Assembly: GCA_016098155.1 (NCBI GenBank)
Contig: JAAAJB010000343.1
Location: 12,554-38,040 of the forward strand
Source of the DNA: Actinomortierella ambigua
Lineage: Eukaryota > Mortierellomycota > Mortierellomycetes > Mortierellales > Mortierellaceae
Length of the DNA stretch: 25,487 nt
Direction of reading: 5' to 3'
The translations under genes were made by a program, and so were the position numbers. Position 1 is the first letter of the stretch; each line of letters starts with the position of its first letter. Shown piece after piece: positions 1 through 9,543 of the stretch. Below the pieces are notes generated by a model, which saw only the letters and a program-made list of their open reading frames with translations, was not told the DNA's origin and searched no databases.

Positions 1-77
1 GCAACGCCCAGAGAAAAACCCCCCCGAAAAAAAAAAAAAGGTGTTTTTTGGGGGGAAGGGGAATTGGGCTTTTGTGC

Positions 78-100
78 TTTTTTTTTTTTTTTTTTTTTTT
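78..100. repeat. Poly-T tract, 23 nt
   Basis: An uninterrupted T run lies inside the last visible intron of the monooxygenase gene (poly-A in the transcript). The first 60 bases also carry runs of C, A and G. The extreme left end is therefore low complexity and easy to misassemble. Confidence 0.8.
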
Positions 101-160
101 GTCTTGGCATTCAAGTGAGTGTTTATGATTTTGCTATGTTTTGATTTTCAAGTCACTCAC

Positions 161-171
161 CTTATGGCATG
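161..171 (-). other. 11-nt micro-exon completing the GDACHK motif
   Basis: On the minus strand the acceptor TTCAAG (178-173 down to AG at 173-172) is followed by CATGCCATAAG and then the donor GTGAGT at 160-155. The previous exon ends at 356 with one base of a split codon (GGC GAT G|GTATGT). Joining gives GGC GAT GCA TGC CAT AAG, that is GDACHK, the expected FAD-contact motif of this family. Reading through the donor at 355 instead gives GDGMSH and a stop. Confidence 0.8.
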
Positions 172-2338
172 CTTGAACCACAAAGAAAACAAGGGTACGT
201 GTAGCATAGAGAGAGACAAGCAAAGAGGCAGGGGTAAGAGAATGAGTGGAAAACCACTTCTGGTCAGCGTTTCACCATTGTCTATGTAGCACCATGTACA
301 ACAGTCGGGGAATCAAACAAAAAAAAAGGGGGGGGGGTTGTTCAGTGTGACATACCATCGCCGACAAGGACAGTGCGACCACCATGCCAGGTCTCATAGA
401 CCTTTTGGTGCATGACAGCCCGCTGTAGCAGGTGTGGAGGAGAAGCGTCAAAGATGTCGCCAAGGGTTATGCCTGGTATGTGGGACGGGTGGTCCCTAAA
501 CCTGTGGCAGATCTCCTCCATGGACTCGGGCCCATAGTCACTCTGTTTGAATACTTCTTCTTGACCCTTGCTTGCCTTTTTGTTATGCAGGTTCAAATCA
601 ACAGACCATGCTAGTCGTTTGTCGGCCATTGGGATCATCCATAGCTATCATTCGGCCGAAAATAAAAACACGACCATTGGACAGGTAAAAGTAGAAAAAA
701 AAAAGGGAAGAGAGATAACGAGAGTGAGAGAGAGAGGATTAACAATGGAAACAAATAGAGAGCACATTTTAGAACGACAGTGTCAAGCAAGTAGGAAACG
801 TTTGCACTCCTATGCAACAAACAACCAAGGAAAAAGAAAGATGAGCCCAGAGCAAACAAGCGCAGCATTTGTCGTACCGTGTACCGTCTATCCTTGCCCA
901 CCACAATGGTGAAATTCGACTCGTCAATATCAGGGAGGGCGTCCATCTGGCACGTCAGCCCCGTAATCTTGTACGAGTCATACTCCATTGGCTGGAGATC
1001 ACATTCTGGAAGGAACTTGGTCTTCTTGGCCTGACTCGGGCATGTGAAGAGCCCAAGTTTCGGGTGGTCGCTTGACTTTTGTAAATTGTTTCCTCCACCT
1101 CCACTGCCACCATGCGTGGGCGGTGTTGGATGGTTTGTGAGGTGGTTGATATGAGACATTGAACCTTTTTTGTTCAGGTTGCTGAACTGTGGGTAGAGGA
1201 TGTTGTTTCCCTCAGAGGACTCGATGTGTTTGTACAAATTTTGGCGGATGGAGCTATTCACACCATCGGCACCAATCAGGATGTCTCCCGAGAAGTTGGT
1301 GCCATCGCTGCACCGCACAAGGACACCATTGGCACTCTGGGAGATGGACAGTACGCGTCGGCCGAGAATGATCTTCTCCTTGGGGATGCGGCTCAACAGG
1401 ATGTTGTAGAACGACGGCCGTGGCAAAATCATGGTCGCGTAGCCATATCTGGGTTGTGTATCATGTAATGTCCGATCGGAATGAGCCAGCAGGGGAAAAA
1501 CAGAGAGACGGGGGGGGGGGGAGGAAAAAAAACAAAAAAAAAAGTAAGTTACAAGAGCAAGGGAAGGGAGAACTTGGGCTGGAGATTAGCGTGGTAGGAC
1601 AAGAATGACCAAGCAGCGCTTGTGACCAATCAAGAAACAGGGAAATTAGGACAATGCTGCAAGTGAACCACCACGGAGCAAATGTTCAGAAAAGGGAATG
1701 AGCGCGAACTGTGTGGTGAGTGTACAAAAAAAGAATGGTGCTACGCATTCCTTTCTTCCCCAAGCACAGCCTTCGCTGTCAAATGAAAAGTGAAAAAAAA
1801 AACGAGGAGAAAGGGGGAAGAGAGAGGGGTGCCAGGCACCGTTGGAACAGAAAAATAACAAAGATTTCCATGGATACGCGTGAATAGGGTTGGGTGAACA
1901 AAAGAAGAAAGAAAGATCGATCGATCGATCGCCAAGCTGTAGGGACAGAGATTGTGCAAGTGTAGATATCCACAAAAATAAAACAAAGAAGAAACAACAG
2001 CGCCGACAACAACAAAAGTCGAAAGCGACGACACGAACATACCTTTCCTCGAAACTTCGGAGAGAAAGCTCGCCGATACTCTCATATTTGTGTGTCACAA
2101 CATAAAAGGCACCGACGGGCTTGGCGATCTCCACGATGTCGGGCAGCAGACCCAATTGCTCCAGAACAGGGAGGATGACAGCCGATAGGCAGACAGAGCG
2201 CGCCGAGGGCTTGAACGACTTTTGCTTCTCAATGACAACGTAGTTGATTCCAGCTCGCTCGAGCAGGATGGCCATCATCAGTCCACTGACACCTCCGCCG
2301 ACAATGAGCACCTTGAGAGAGGGTAGATTCTCAGTCAT
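161..2338 (-). CDS. FAD-dependent monooxygenase (partial, 3' end beyond the left edge)
   Basis: Class A flavoprotein monooxygenase of the aromatic-hydroxylase type. Family members use FAD and NAD(P)H to hydroxylate small organic substrates; the substrate here is unknown. Exons on the minus strand: 2338-2043, 1448-878, 644-356 and an 11-nt exon 171-161. Phases agree at every junction (AG|A gives RYGYATM, ACG|CTA gives YTLWMIP, G|CA gives GDACHK). Residues 14-19 are the dinucleotide-binding GGGVSG, followed by an acidic strand end (VVIEK). GADGVNSS near residue 165 is the DG motif, and GDACHK at 384-389 is the FAD ribityl-binding GD motif. After the micro-exon comes a good donor (GTGAGT, 160-155), and I see no further exon in 1-154, so the C-terminal part lies outside the window. 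Intron 1 is long (594 bp). The start is the first ATG of a fold-complete N-terminus. Family call firm, reaction unknown. Confidence 0.9.
1915..1931. repeat. GATC tetranucleotide repeat
   Basis: Four tandem GATC units plus one base form a self-complementary stretch inside intron 1 (1449-2042) of the monooxygenase gene. It is a short microsatellite and I infer no function. Confidence 0.7.
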
Positions 2339-4210
2339 CTCGTCTGTATCTGAGCTGATAAAGCTGATGGTGTGTACGGACGCGCCAAAAAATGTTCAAT
2401 TGATGGTGGTGTGCGTGTGTTCCTGAAAGAGAGCGCGCCAAGAGCCACCCAAAGATAGGGAGAGAGAGAGAGAGAAAGTGGGAAGGAAAGAGAGAGAGGG
2501 AGAGAGGATTCGGGGAAAGGGGAAGGGAGAAAAAAGGGAGACGGGGTGAGGACTAAATAAGGTCGATAGTGCTACGAGTGTTGTCTCCGAGGCAAGGAGC
2601 TATGCAAGAGAGGGCATGGGGTGGGGATGTGAATGAGAGAGAATGCAGGGCATGAATGTTGCAAAATGGTTGAGAGATGAGAGAAAGAGAGAGTGGGAAG
2701 AAAGGAGAGAGAGAGAGGGGAGGGGAGCAAAACTAACCATACCTTGTGTATTGGCTCTCACACATCATCTTGCTGTTCCCCATCTTTGCATGCGTGGGGG
2801 ACAAGAGGGCCTGCATACAAGCCGTTCAGAGCCTCTTCCTCACAGGTATACACCCCTCTCCCCACCCGCGCCCAACTCTTTAGACGTGGTCTGGGCAAAT
2901 CCCCGTCTTTCGGTCGCTTGCCCTATTTCCCACTCACACACTCCTTCCTCTCCCGACAGAAATGAACATGCAGGTGAGCACACAACCTTCTCTCCGCCCC
3001 CCCTTTTTTTTCTCTTTTGTGAAAAGCAATACGACACAGCAGTTGGCAAAGTCGACCTTTCGTAAAAAAAAAAGTCCGTGGAGCGTTGAGATGCGCACGC
3101 TAAGGCGTTCCTCGTCCATCATCGCCCTCACAGCCATCTCAATCTATTTTGCTATCATCCCCAAATCTCGGCGTTGGTGAAAATACCATGCCCTTGAACA
3201 CCAATGCTCCCGTGCCCTTCTCAATTCCCCCAAACAAGACCTCACTCACAGAATCCCGGGAACAGTTCTATTTGGGCCATTGGTGCAAGGGGGGAAAGAG
3301 GGAAAGGTGAACACTATCTCCTTTTCACTTTTACAAGTGAGTACCTTCAACATTATGTTTGGAGGTACCTTTCAAATGTCAAGGAACCATCTCCTGTTAG
3401 TCCGCTGCACCATGCCCACCGAGGGAAGAGCTGCGGGACAAATCTCCGATTGACTGTGTACATTCTTCTTCGTCTTCTCCCCATGCAATGTGCACAGGTT
3501 GCCTTGTCCTCCTGACAAGCGGGTTGGAAGAACGAGTTGAGCTATCTATCTGTATTGGAGCAATTGCAATGACATGGTCTACTCTCCCCTTCTCCAGCAA
3601 TTTGACCCCTCATATCTCGTGCATGCATTGTTTTGGATTGTCAAGCACCCCACTGACCTTGCTTGGATGGGCGCTCTCCACAATGCACGATGGTTTTTTT
3701 TCTCCTATTGGCATGGTTGCTAGACGCTATCATAGGAGAGCAGTCCAATGTCTGGCGTGCCTTATTGACAATCGTATGCCCGCTGCAGAGGGTGGACCTG
3801 GTCGGTCATTTGGTCACACAATATTGACATTGCCCATTCTTGTTGTCGATTTTTTTGTACCCGAGGCTCGCGGTGGACAGAGGGCAATAAGCCTGTGTTC
3901 CTCTACAAGAGTCCGTTATTGTGTGTGCAACATTGTGCGAGCTATCTCACCGTTCTCTTCCTCTCTTGTTAAGGGAGCGAATTAAGATAATTTAGTGTTT
4001 TATACTTTTTTTTTTCCTTCACCAGTCAATGCTGTTTTCCACAGACGGCGTCTAGCCCAAACTCCTGGCAAAGCTTAAAAAATGTCGGGATGACGAATCA
4101 GCATGGCCATTCCTTGTCCACCCCCTATCCTATCCCCGGTATTTGAGCTTGCAATCCAGGGAGAGAGGGAGAGAGTGAGAAAGAGAGAGAATCAAAGAGA
4201 GTGGGATTCA

Positions 4211-4242
4211 CGGAAAATTTTCCGCAACCAATAACGTGGTTG
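4211..4242. promoter_or_regulatory. Two abutting palindromes, one of CGG-N8-CCG form
   Basis: CGGAAAATTTTCCG (4211-4224) is a perfect 14-bp palindrome with inverted CGG triplets 8 bp apart, a layout bound by some fungal Zn(II)2Cys6 dimers. It is followed at once by CAACCA-ATAACG-TGGTTG (4225-4242), an inverted repeat with 6-bp arms that contains a CCAAT pentamer on the plus strand. The target gene is unclear: the nearest known start downstream on the minus strand is 1.9 kb away. Regulatory function is inferred from form only. Confidence 0.35.
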
Positions 4243-4335
4243 TTACTAGCAATGATACCCATGACATGTATGTATGTGATCGGTGGCCCCCACTCACCCA
4301 CTTGCTCAGGAGACATTTGTTGTTAGTTGATAATA

Positions 4336-4347
4336 TACAGTACTGTA
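4336..4347. repeat. 12-bp palindrome TACAGTACTGTA
   Basis: A perfect palindrome lies in an AT-rich patch, flanked by TAATAT on the left and CTCTAATATTGTACAG on the right. It could be part of a core promoter or a chance element. Confidence 0.4.
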
Positions 4348-4492
4348 CTCTAATATTGTACAGCAGTGCACCCAACCAAGTCTGTGCATATCTCGGTGGA
4401 GTCCCGTGTGAGGAAACACAAAACAGCCTTTGAGGGATAGATTGACGAAGGAGAAAGAGGCATGGAGAAAGTTGACGCGTTCAATTTGTAAA

Positions 4493-4556
4493 TGCACACA
4501 CATACACATAAACACACACACACATAAACACACGCGCACATAAACACATACACGCA
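4493..4556. repeat. CA-rich minisatellite with CACATAAACACA units
   Basis: The stretch is built almost only of CA dinucleotides, interrupted several times by ATAAACACA, so an irregular longer unit recurs. It lies in intergenic DNA. Confidence 0.7.
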
Positions 4557-4749
4557 AGTTTGATATTGCCTTAGACTCCAAAGAGCATGTACCCTACTAG
4601 ACATAGGAAAGAGCGATGGGGGTTAGGGGAAGAGGGAGCGGGGACCATTTCTTGGTCCAAGACTTGGGTAGTTCAAAGTGGGGAGGAAACCTGGGGAAGG
4701 CAAGTGTGGTGATTGGATGTTGGCACTCTTTCTCATCTCTCCAAAGTAC

Positions 4750-4771
4750 AAAAAAAAAAAAAAAAAAAAAA
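4750..4771. repeat. Poly-A tract, 22 nt
   Basis: A pure A homopolymer in intergenic DNA. It is not preceded by any coding sequence I recognise, so it does not by itself indicate a retrocopy tail. Confidence 0.8.
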
Positions 4772-5466
4772 CTGTATCTGTTGCAGCAAAAGGATGGGAG
4801 CCAGAATGGCGAGTCTAAACTTTGCGAGAGCATTTGCCAGCAAACTGTACGGAGATTTTTTTTTGGGTATACCTTACTGGTCATCGAACGTTTTCTTGTA
4901 TCTTGGCCTGAACAAAGTCGCTGTTTTTGTTGTTCAAAGATAACAATGGGACAAGAATGGACCTACTATGATATTCAAACCGTGGATGTGGATGACCATT
5001 TTCAATAGTGGCTTTTTGCCACACACACACACACATCTTCTCTCTCTCCTCTTTCTTCATGATACGACGACAGACGTCGTGTAAATGTGTATCCCTTGAG
5101 AGGAGAGATACCCTTGGGTATTCATGGCAGGATAATCAGTCCACTCCTGCTACTACATACTTCATTTCACTCCTCATCAACTAATCGCTCGACCCTTTAC
5201 ACTCAAGTTGAAAAGCTGCTTTATACAATGTGTATGAAGGGGTATGGGGAATCGCTATGGTACAATAGGGGGAGAAAAGAAGAGAACTGTTCTTTTCTAT
5301 ATGCTGAAAAAAGAAGGGTAGTGTGTTTGGAACATGGTTTGTGGAAAAAAGTGTACACGACTTGCGGATACTCCTGTTTGCTGCTGCTGTTGTTTTTGTT
5401 TTCCTGTATGAAAAGGGGGGGGGGCTGTGTGCTACGTTCAAATGTGGAGGTCATGGCACTCGTGTT

Positions 5467-6084
5467 TCAAGCAAGATCGATCAGAAGAGCTTCAGAATCT
5501 TTGCTCTTTTCACCACTGCTGCGACGACGGAGTTGGTTGGACGAAGACACGGTCGTGGCTGTAGCATCTGTCATGTCGATCGTCATGACTCGGTTGCGCG
5601 AGGCTGGCGAGGAAGGACGGTCGTGAAAGTAGTAGTTATCACTTGAAAGAGGCTGTTGTTGTTGTTGTTGATGGTGCTGTTGTCGCTGACGTGGCTTCTC
5701 AGAGAGATGGTCGTAGGAGGAAGAAGGGGGAGATGAAGACGAAAAGGTCGACTGGCGATCATCCAGCGAGAAACGCTTGTTCTTGCTGGCCAAAGCTGGG
5801 AGGCCCTGCTTCTCGTCATGATATTCGCCAGAGAGCGGTGACTGGGGGCGGTGCGACGACGATGATGAGCCCAAAGTGGCCGAGGGAATGCCACTGGCAC
5901 TATGGTGGCGACGGTGAGCTTGCTGCTGCAGACGACGGCGATGATGGTTGGGATGCGAGGCGCCAGCGCCTTGGGTATCATCCACAGGTCCGTGCTCGCC
6001 GTTGGCTTGCGCCTGATTCTGAGTCTGCGCGGCGTTGTCCGAGCGAAAGAGCATGTTGATCAAGATGGGGGTGAGGGCTTGCAT
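5467..6084 (-). CDS. Uncharacterised low-complexity protein, 205 aa
   Basis: Single-exon frame from ATG at 6084 to TGA at 5467. I recognise no domain. The first twelve residues are hydrophobic (LTPILINMLF). The rest is hydrophilic and probably disordered: Ser runs, a His/Arg-rich patch, a short polyQ run near residue 140, and several basic-directed phosphorylation-like sites (RFSLDD, RRRSS). It ends in a short acidic/hydrophobic segment (ALLIDLA). G/C-ending codons resemble the neighbouring real genes, and a CT-rich leader on the minus strand lies upstream, as for the other starts here. It could be a regulatory or linker protein, or a terminal exon of a longer gene, but I found no convincing upstream exon. 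Gene reality moderately supported; function unknown. Confidence 0.55.
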   Translation of the reverse strand: MQALTPILINMLFRSDNAAQTQNQAQANGEHGPVDDTQGAGASHPNHHRRRLQQQAHRRHHSASGIPSATLGSSSSSHRPQSPLSGEYHDEKQGLPALASKNKRFSLDDRQSTFSSSSPPSSSYDHLSEKPRQRQQHHQQQQQQPLSSDNYYFHDRPSSPASRNRVMTIDMTDATATTVSSSNQLRRRSSGEKSKDSEALLIDLA

Positions 6085-7476
6085 GGTGAGTGTCGTTGTT
6101 TGGTGTGGAAGTGTTGTTGGTAAAACGTTTTTGCGTAGCGTGGGGTGAAGGATGCAATAGAGTCGCGTGGATAGGGTATCGTTTTTTTTTGTTTTTAGTA
6201 TGGTAGGTAAGAGCGAGTGAGGGAATGTGGGTATAGTCTCTTGAGGATATGTACAAGGTTGTAGGAAATGAGATCAAAGGAAAGGCGAGTGAAGTACAAA
6301 GATTAGAAAAGCAAAAAGGGAACAAGAACGTCAAGGAAAAAGAGGCAGTTGCTGAGAAGCAGTTGAGAGAGAAAGCAATGGATGCTGTGAGGAAAAAAAA
6401 GCAGATCGAGGAGAAACTCATCATTTTATACTTGGTTGGCTCGACCTGTGCTCGTTGAGATTCGAGTGAGTGAAGTATGCGCTCTCATTTCTTGTTGACG
6501 AGGGATAAACTTTAACTCTCCGTCATATTCACACTTTGTCGCATGGCACAAATGTGCACTCCGGCTGCTCACCTTTATTTCTTTGGTTCATTCACTCGTT
6601 TATTCTTTCCTTCTTCGATCTCTCCTCCTTTACAGACCAAGGCAACGAGTATTCGCAAGGTGGGATCCTCACCGAATCCATCCTTCTTCTCTCTTCCTCA
6701 GCATATATTTCTTGTTATTCTGCTGCCAGTCTGAATTTCTTCCGCACTCCCCGAGGGAGATGGCTGGCAAACATAATTATGCTCTGTATCCTTGGGAACT
6801 TATCCATCTTTGGAAAGTGGATCAAACCAAAAAGCTTAAAATTGCATCTTGGCAGCGCCCTGGGGGTAATTATGGGAGTACATGCTCGCTGTACCACTTC
6901 CATTTCAAAAGACAATAGCGGGTTTGCAACTATTGCCATTGACACGCGTTTGGGCTGACGACCCATATCCTCCACCTCCACTCGGGCTATTTTTTTTTTC
7001 AATTTAGCATAGCAAAGCAATGCGGTATTAAACAGAAACACCGAGCCGACTAAGAATAAAAAATAAAAAAAAAGTAGGAACAGCGAACAGAATGGCGGAG
7101 AATAGAGATCGGGAGGTGTACAGGGTTTAACCCTTGGCTTTTTACAGGGCAACAGCATGCCTCCCTTCTCTCCTTCTCCCACCACAGCCACCACCCAACC
7201 AATTATCCTTCCTCACACAGTGCTGCCGGATTTTGTCTTCCTTTTTTAGTTCAAAACTTCATTGTTCTTCTCCCAGGAAACAGCTCACTCCATCCACATC
7301 GACAATCAAGTGCTTCTTTATGCAGAGACCAATAATAAAACTGACATGCTTGACTCCACGCACCGTTCATTATCAACTGGATCCCATGTTCTCCACATTG
7401 GGGGGGGGGAGAAGGGGGAAGTAAAGAAAGAAAGACGAATGTTGGTTGTGGCACACTCTTCAACACTAGTATCATC

Positions 7477-7768
7477 TGCCAATGTCTTCTTGGCATCTAA
7501 CAAGACCCGGGGGGGTGGGCATGGGTGTAACTCTCTTGACAATGGAGGAAAAAATTAGCTTGGTCAAACCATTTGATATCCTTGGCATATGCCAAGCAAA
7601 CCTTGGTGTACCCACGTCCCCTAACCTTGAAAGTGGAGCTTGCATGGGAACCAAGAAAGTAGGGTGCCGCTGCCAAGCCTCCAACAAGAGGGAGGGAGGG
7701 GGGACAATCTCTCTCACTCATTTTTCTTGGCATGTACCATTCTCTTGGCAGGGACGATTTTCTTGGCA
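7477..7768. repeat. Cluster of CTTGGCA / TGCCAAG motifs with a 16-bp palindrome
   Basis: The heptamer CTTGGCA, in either orientation, occurs at 7489-7495, 7581-7587, 7590-7596, 7671-7677, 7726-7732, 7744-7750 and 7762-7768; a TGCCAA hexamer is at 7477-7482. The copies at 7581 and 7590 fuse into the perfect palindrome CTTGGCATATGCCAAG (7581-7596). The last three copies are spaced exactly 18 bp apart and most are preceded by T-rich sequence. The inverted TTGGC/GCCAA form recalls NFI-like half sites, but fungi are not known to have NFI. It may be a transcription-factor array or the remains of a short repeat family. Confidence 0.55.
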
Positions 7769-8222
7769 TAGAGGACGCCGATTACATTTTTGAGAGCCTT
7801 TTTATAATTCTTACAAAGTTTATTGCACGGTGTGTGCTATGCATCCCACCGAAGGACAAATGTAATCAAGTCCCACAACGTGCATGCCTTTACGTGCTTA
7901 GCTAGCAATTCTATGACCCACCGAATTTCCACCGCTTCCACTTGCGTCGACTCGGATATCTGGAATTGCAGTGGTCTCAGGGCTTTGGTGGCGATGGGAT
8001 GAGAAGGATCTCGGAAGGGACACATAAAAATAAAAAGATATTCCAGCTTCCATTGTTTTTCCTTCTCTTCACCTCCCCCTTTCTCCCTTTGCCTTGTCAA
8101 CGAAGAGTCCTCTCGTCCCCCCTACTCTGAAAGCCCCTTATATCAAAATTGTTAGGGTTGTCTGCTCCCTTTCCCCCTTTCACCTTCCTGTCTTCCTACC
8201 ATATCCATTCTCCTTACTCAAA

Positions 8223-8249
8223 ACACAAACACACAAACACACAAACACC
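8223..8249. repeat. ACACACAA octanucleotide repeat
   Basis: About three tandem copies of an 8-bp CA-rich unit lie in the 3' flank of the RAMP4 gene. Confidence 0.7.
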
Positions 8250-8400
8250 AGAGAATGAGGAAAGATGGTTTATGTACAAGGTGAAGTAAGGGCAAAGAAA
8301 GAAAAAGAACAGACTAGCACACTCGTCTTTTTCTCCTAAATGACATTCGCTCTACGTTGCTTCCCACAAAAGAGAGGGAGCGTGGTGTATGGTCTGTCGT

Positions 8401-8910
8401 TCAGTCCATGTCCATTGGATCGGGGAACAGGCGGCTACCAAAGATCAGGTACAGGACCTGGAAGATGGCGCCTCCTGACATCAGCACCAGCAAGAAATAT
8501 GCCACGCGCGGGTCGATTGCTGGGGCCTTTGTCGTCGTCGCCGAAGTCTTCTTGGTTGTTCCCGTGCCACGCTTTGTCACATTGCCCTGGTACTTGGCTA
8601 TAAGAGAATAAGGATAGGTGGAAGAGGAGGGGGATGAGGGGCAAAAAATGAAAAAGGTAGAGGTGAGTTTGATGAAGCTTTAGAGTAGTGCCATTGGCGC
8701 GTCTTTAAGTAAGAAGACTCGAGTGCTTTTGGAAGCTGTGCAGGGCGAGAGAGGGAAAAAATGGAACAAGGCAAAGGACTGAGACGAGGCTGGTCTACTC
8801 TAGTCCTTGGATGGTCCGTCTCTCCACCTGTCAGCGAGCAAGAAAGATCATCATAGAATCATAGGCTTACCGTTGCGGGCACGGATGGTTGGCGAGGTGG
8901 CGCTGGTCAT
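8401..8910 (-). CDS. YSY6: RAMP4/SERP1/Ysy6 family ER membrane protein
   Basis: Small tail-anchored protein that associates with the Sec61 translocon in the ER membrane and helps stabilise membrane proteins under stress (family knowledge). Two exons: 8910-8871 and 8597-8401, with a 273-bp intron; the split codon G|CC gives 78 aa. The N-terminus has the hydrophilic cytosolic signature RARNAKYQGNVTKRG, close to the family core (R.AN.K...NVTKRG). A Lys/Thr linker follows, then one hydrophobic segment (about residues 42-66, containing SGGAIFQVLYLIFG; GSAIFQ is the usual family pattern), and a short tail ending MDMD. Length fits the family (65-80 aa). A strong acceptor (CTCTCAG, AG at 8917-8916) sits just 5' of the ATG and pairs with a GTGAGC donor at 9089, suggesting a 174-bp intron in the 5' UTR. 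A CCAAT element on the minus strand at 9113-9109 fits a promoter. Confidence 0.9.
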
Positions 8911-9543
8911 GACTACTGAGAGAGTGGGAGGGAGAGGGAGAGAAGGAAGGGTCGGTGGTCCTGAGAAGTCCTGCTTCTGGAGCTTGGGTTGAGGTGTTGA
9001 TGGGTGAAGGGAATGAGAGATGTAAAAAAGAAAGAATGAAGTGAATGGTCAGAATAAGAGACGAGACAGAACGAAAATAGGGAGCTCACTTCTTGCTGGA
9101 ACAATGCGATTGGTCGGGCAACCCCTCAAGGTTAAGACATATGCTCTCTCTCTCTCCTCCGCTTTTCACGAGGTATGCACTCATGGAGTTTCTGTCCTTC
9201 TCCACAACCCGGTGCTCTCTCACTCTCAGTTAGCACTCTAGCAAACAAACAAACACACTCCACACACACACACTCTCTCAATATTATCCAACACTTTTAC
9301 ATTTTTTTTTTCGTGAACCATAGACAAAGTGATGAGAGGTGATGGTCGGTGCGTAGACATTATATACGTGTTTTTTTAGTGTTCTGATTGTTCATTGAAA
9401 GTATTTCAACGTCTTTTTTTGGGGTCCTCTATCTACTTTTTTGAGATTGGGAATTGTTGGCTGCAAGCTTTTTTTTTCTCTCCTTCTCTCCTCTGCGTTT
9501 TTGTTTTTGTGGGGGGTTTTTTTGGTGTGTTTTCTTCTTCTTC
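8911..9543. other. Intergenic: RAMP4 5' leader and promoter, HSF gene 3' flank
   Basis: It contains the proposed 5'-UTR intron of the RAMP4 gene (8916-9089), a minus-strand CCAAT pentamer at 9113-9109, and a short AAAC/CA repeat near 9241-9270. Beyond about 9300, T-rich sequence probably belongs to the 3' UTR of the HSF gene ending at 9544. No further gene seen. Confidence 0.5.

Larger units (their letters stand above)
2339..5466. other. Intergenic region, 3.1 kb, no recognised gene
   Basis: The right end of the monooxygenase promoter (2339 to about 2640) is a GA-rich purine tract. The rest has no frame I recognise. Weak plus-strand candidates are a 72-codon frame at 2962-3180 with a plausible 69-bp intron (2974-3042), a 165-codon frame at 3488-3985, and a 45-codon frame starting near 4806. 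None shows a known motif. The region also holds palindromes at 4211-4242 and 4336-4347, a CA-rich minisatellite at about 4493-4556, and a 22-nt poly-A at 4750-4771. The right end is the 3' flank of the gene ending at 5467. Confidence 0.6.
6085..8400. other. Intergenic region, 2.3 kb, no recognised gene
   Basis: It lies between the leader of the 205-aa gene and the 3' end of the RAMP4 gene. The left part (about 6180-6420) is purine-rich on the plus strand and gives a K/E-rich frame at 6249-6458 that is probably an artefact of composition. Frames near 6536-6958 and 7134-7424 match nothing I know and lack coding character. The notable content is the CTTGGCA cluster at 7477-7768 and an ACACACAA repeat at about 8223-8249. 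Confidence 0.6.

Noticed and set aside
3258..3272. GAACAGTTC as a possible heat-shock element
   Set aside because: The gap between GAA and TTC is three bases, whereas heat-shock elements need two, and no third unit adjoins.
6249..6458. Plus-strand K/E-rich frame containing NEIKGKASEVQ, faintly like CsbD-type stress proteins
   Set aside because: The stretch is purine-biased DNA, which yields Lys/Glu codons by composition. It sits in the leader of the minus-strand 205-aa gene, and the CsbD resemblance covers only a few residues.
8150..8160. TTAGGG, the telomere repeat unit
   Set aside because: A single copy in intergenic DNA with no tandem array.
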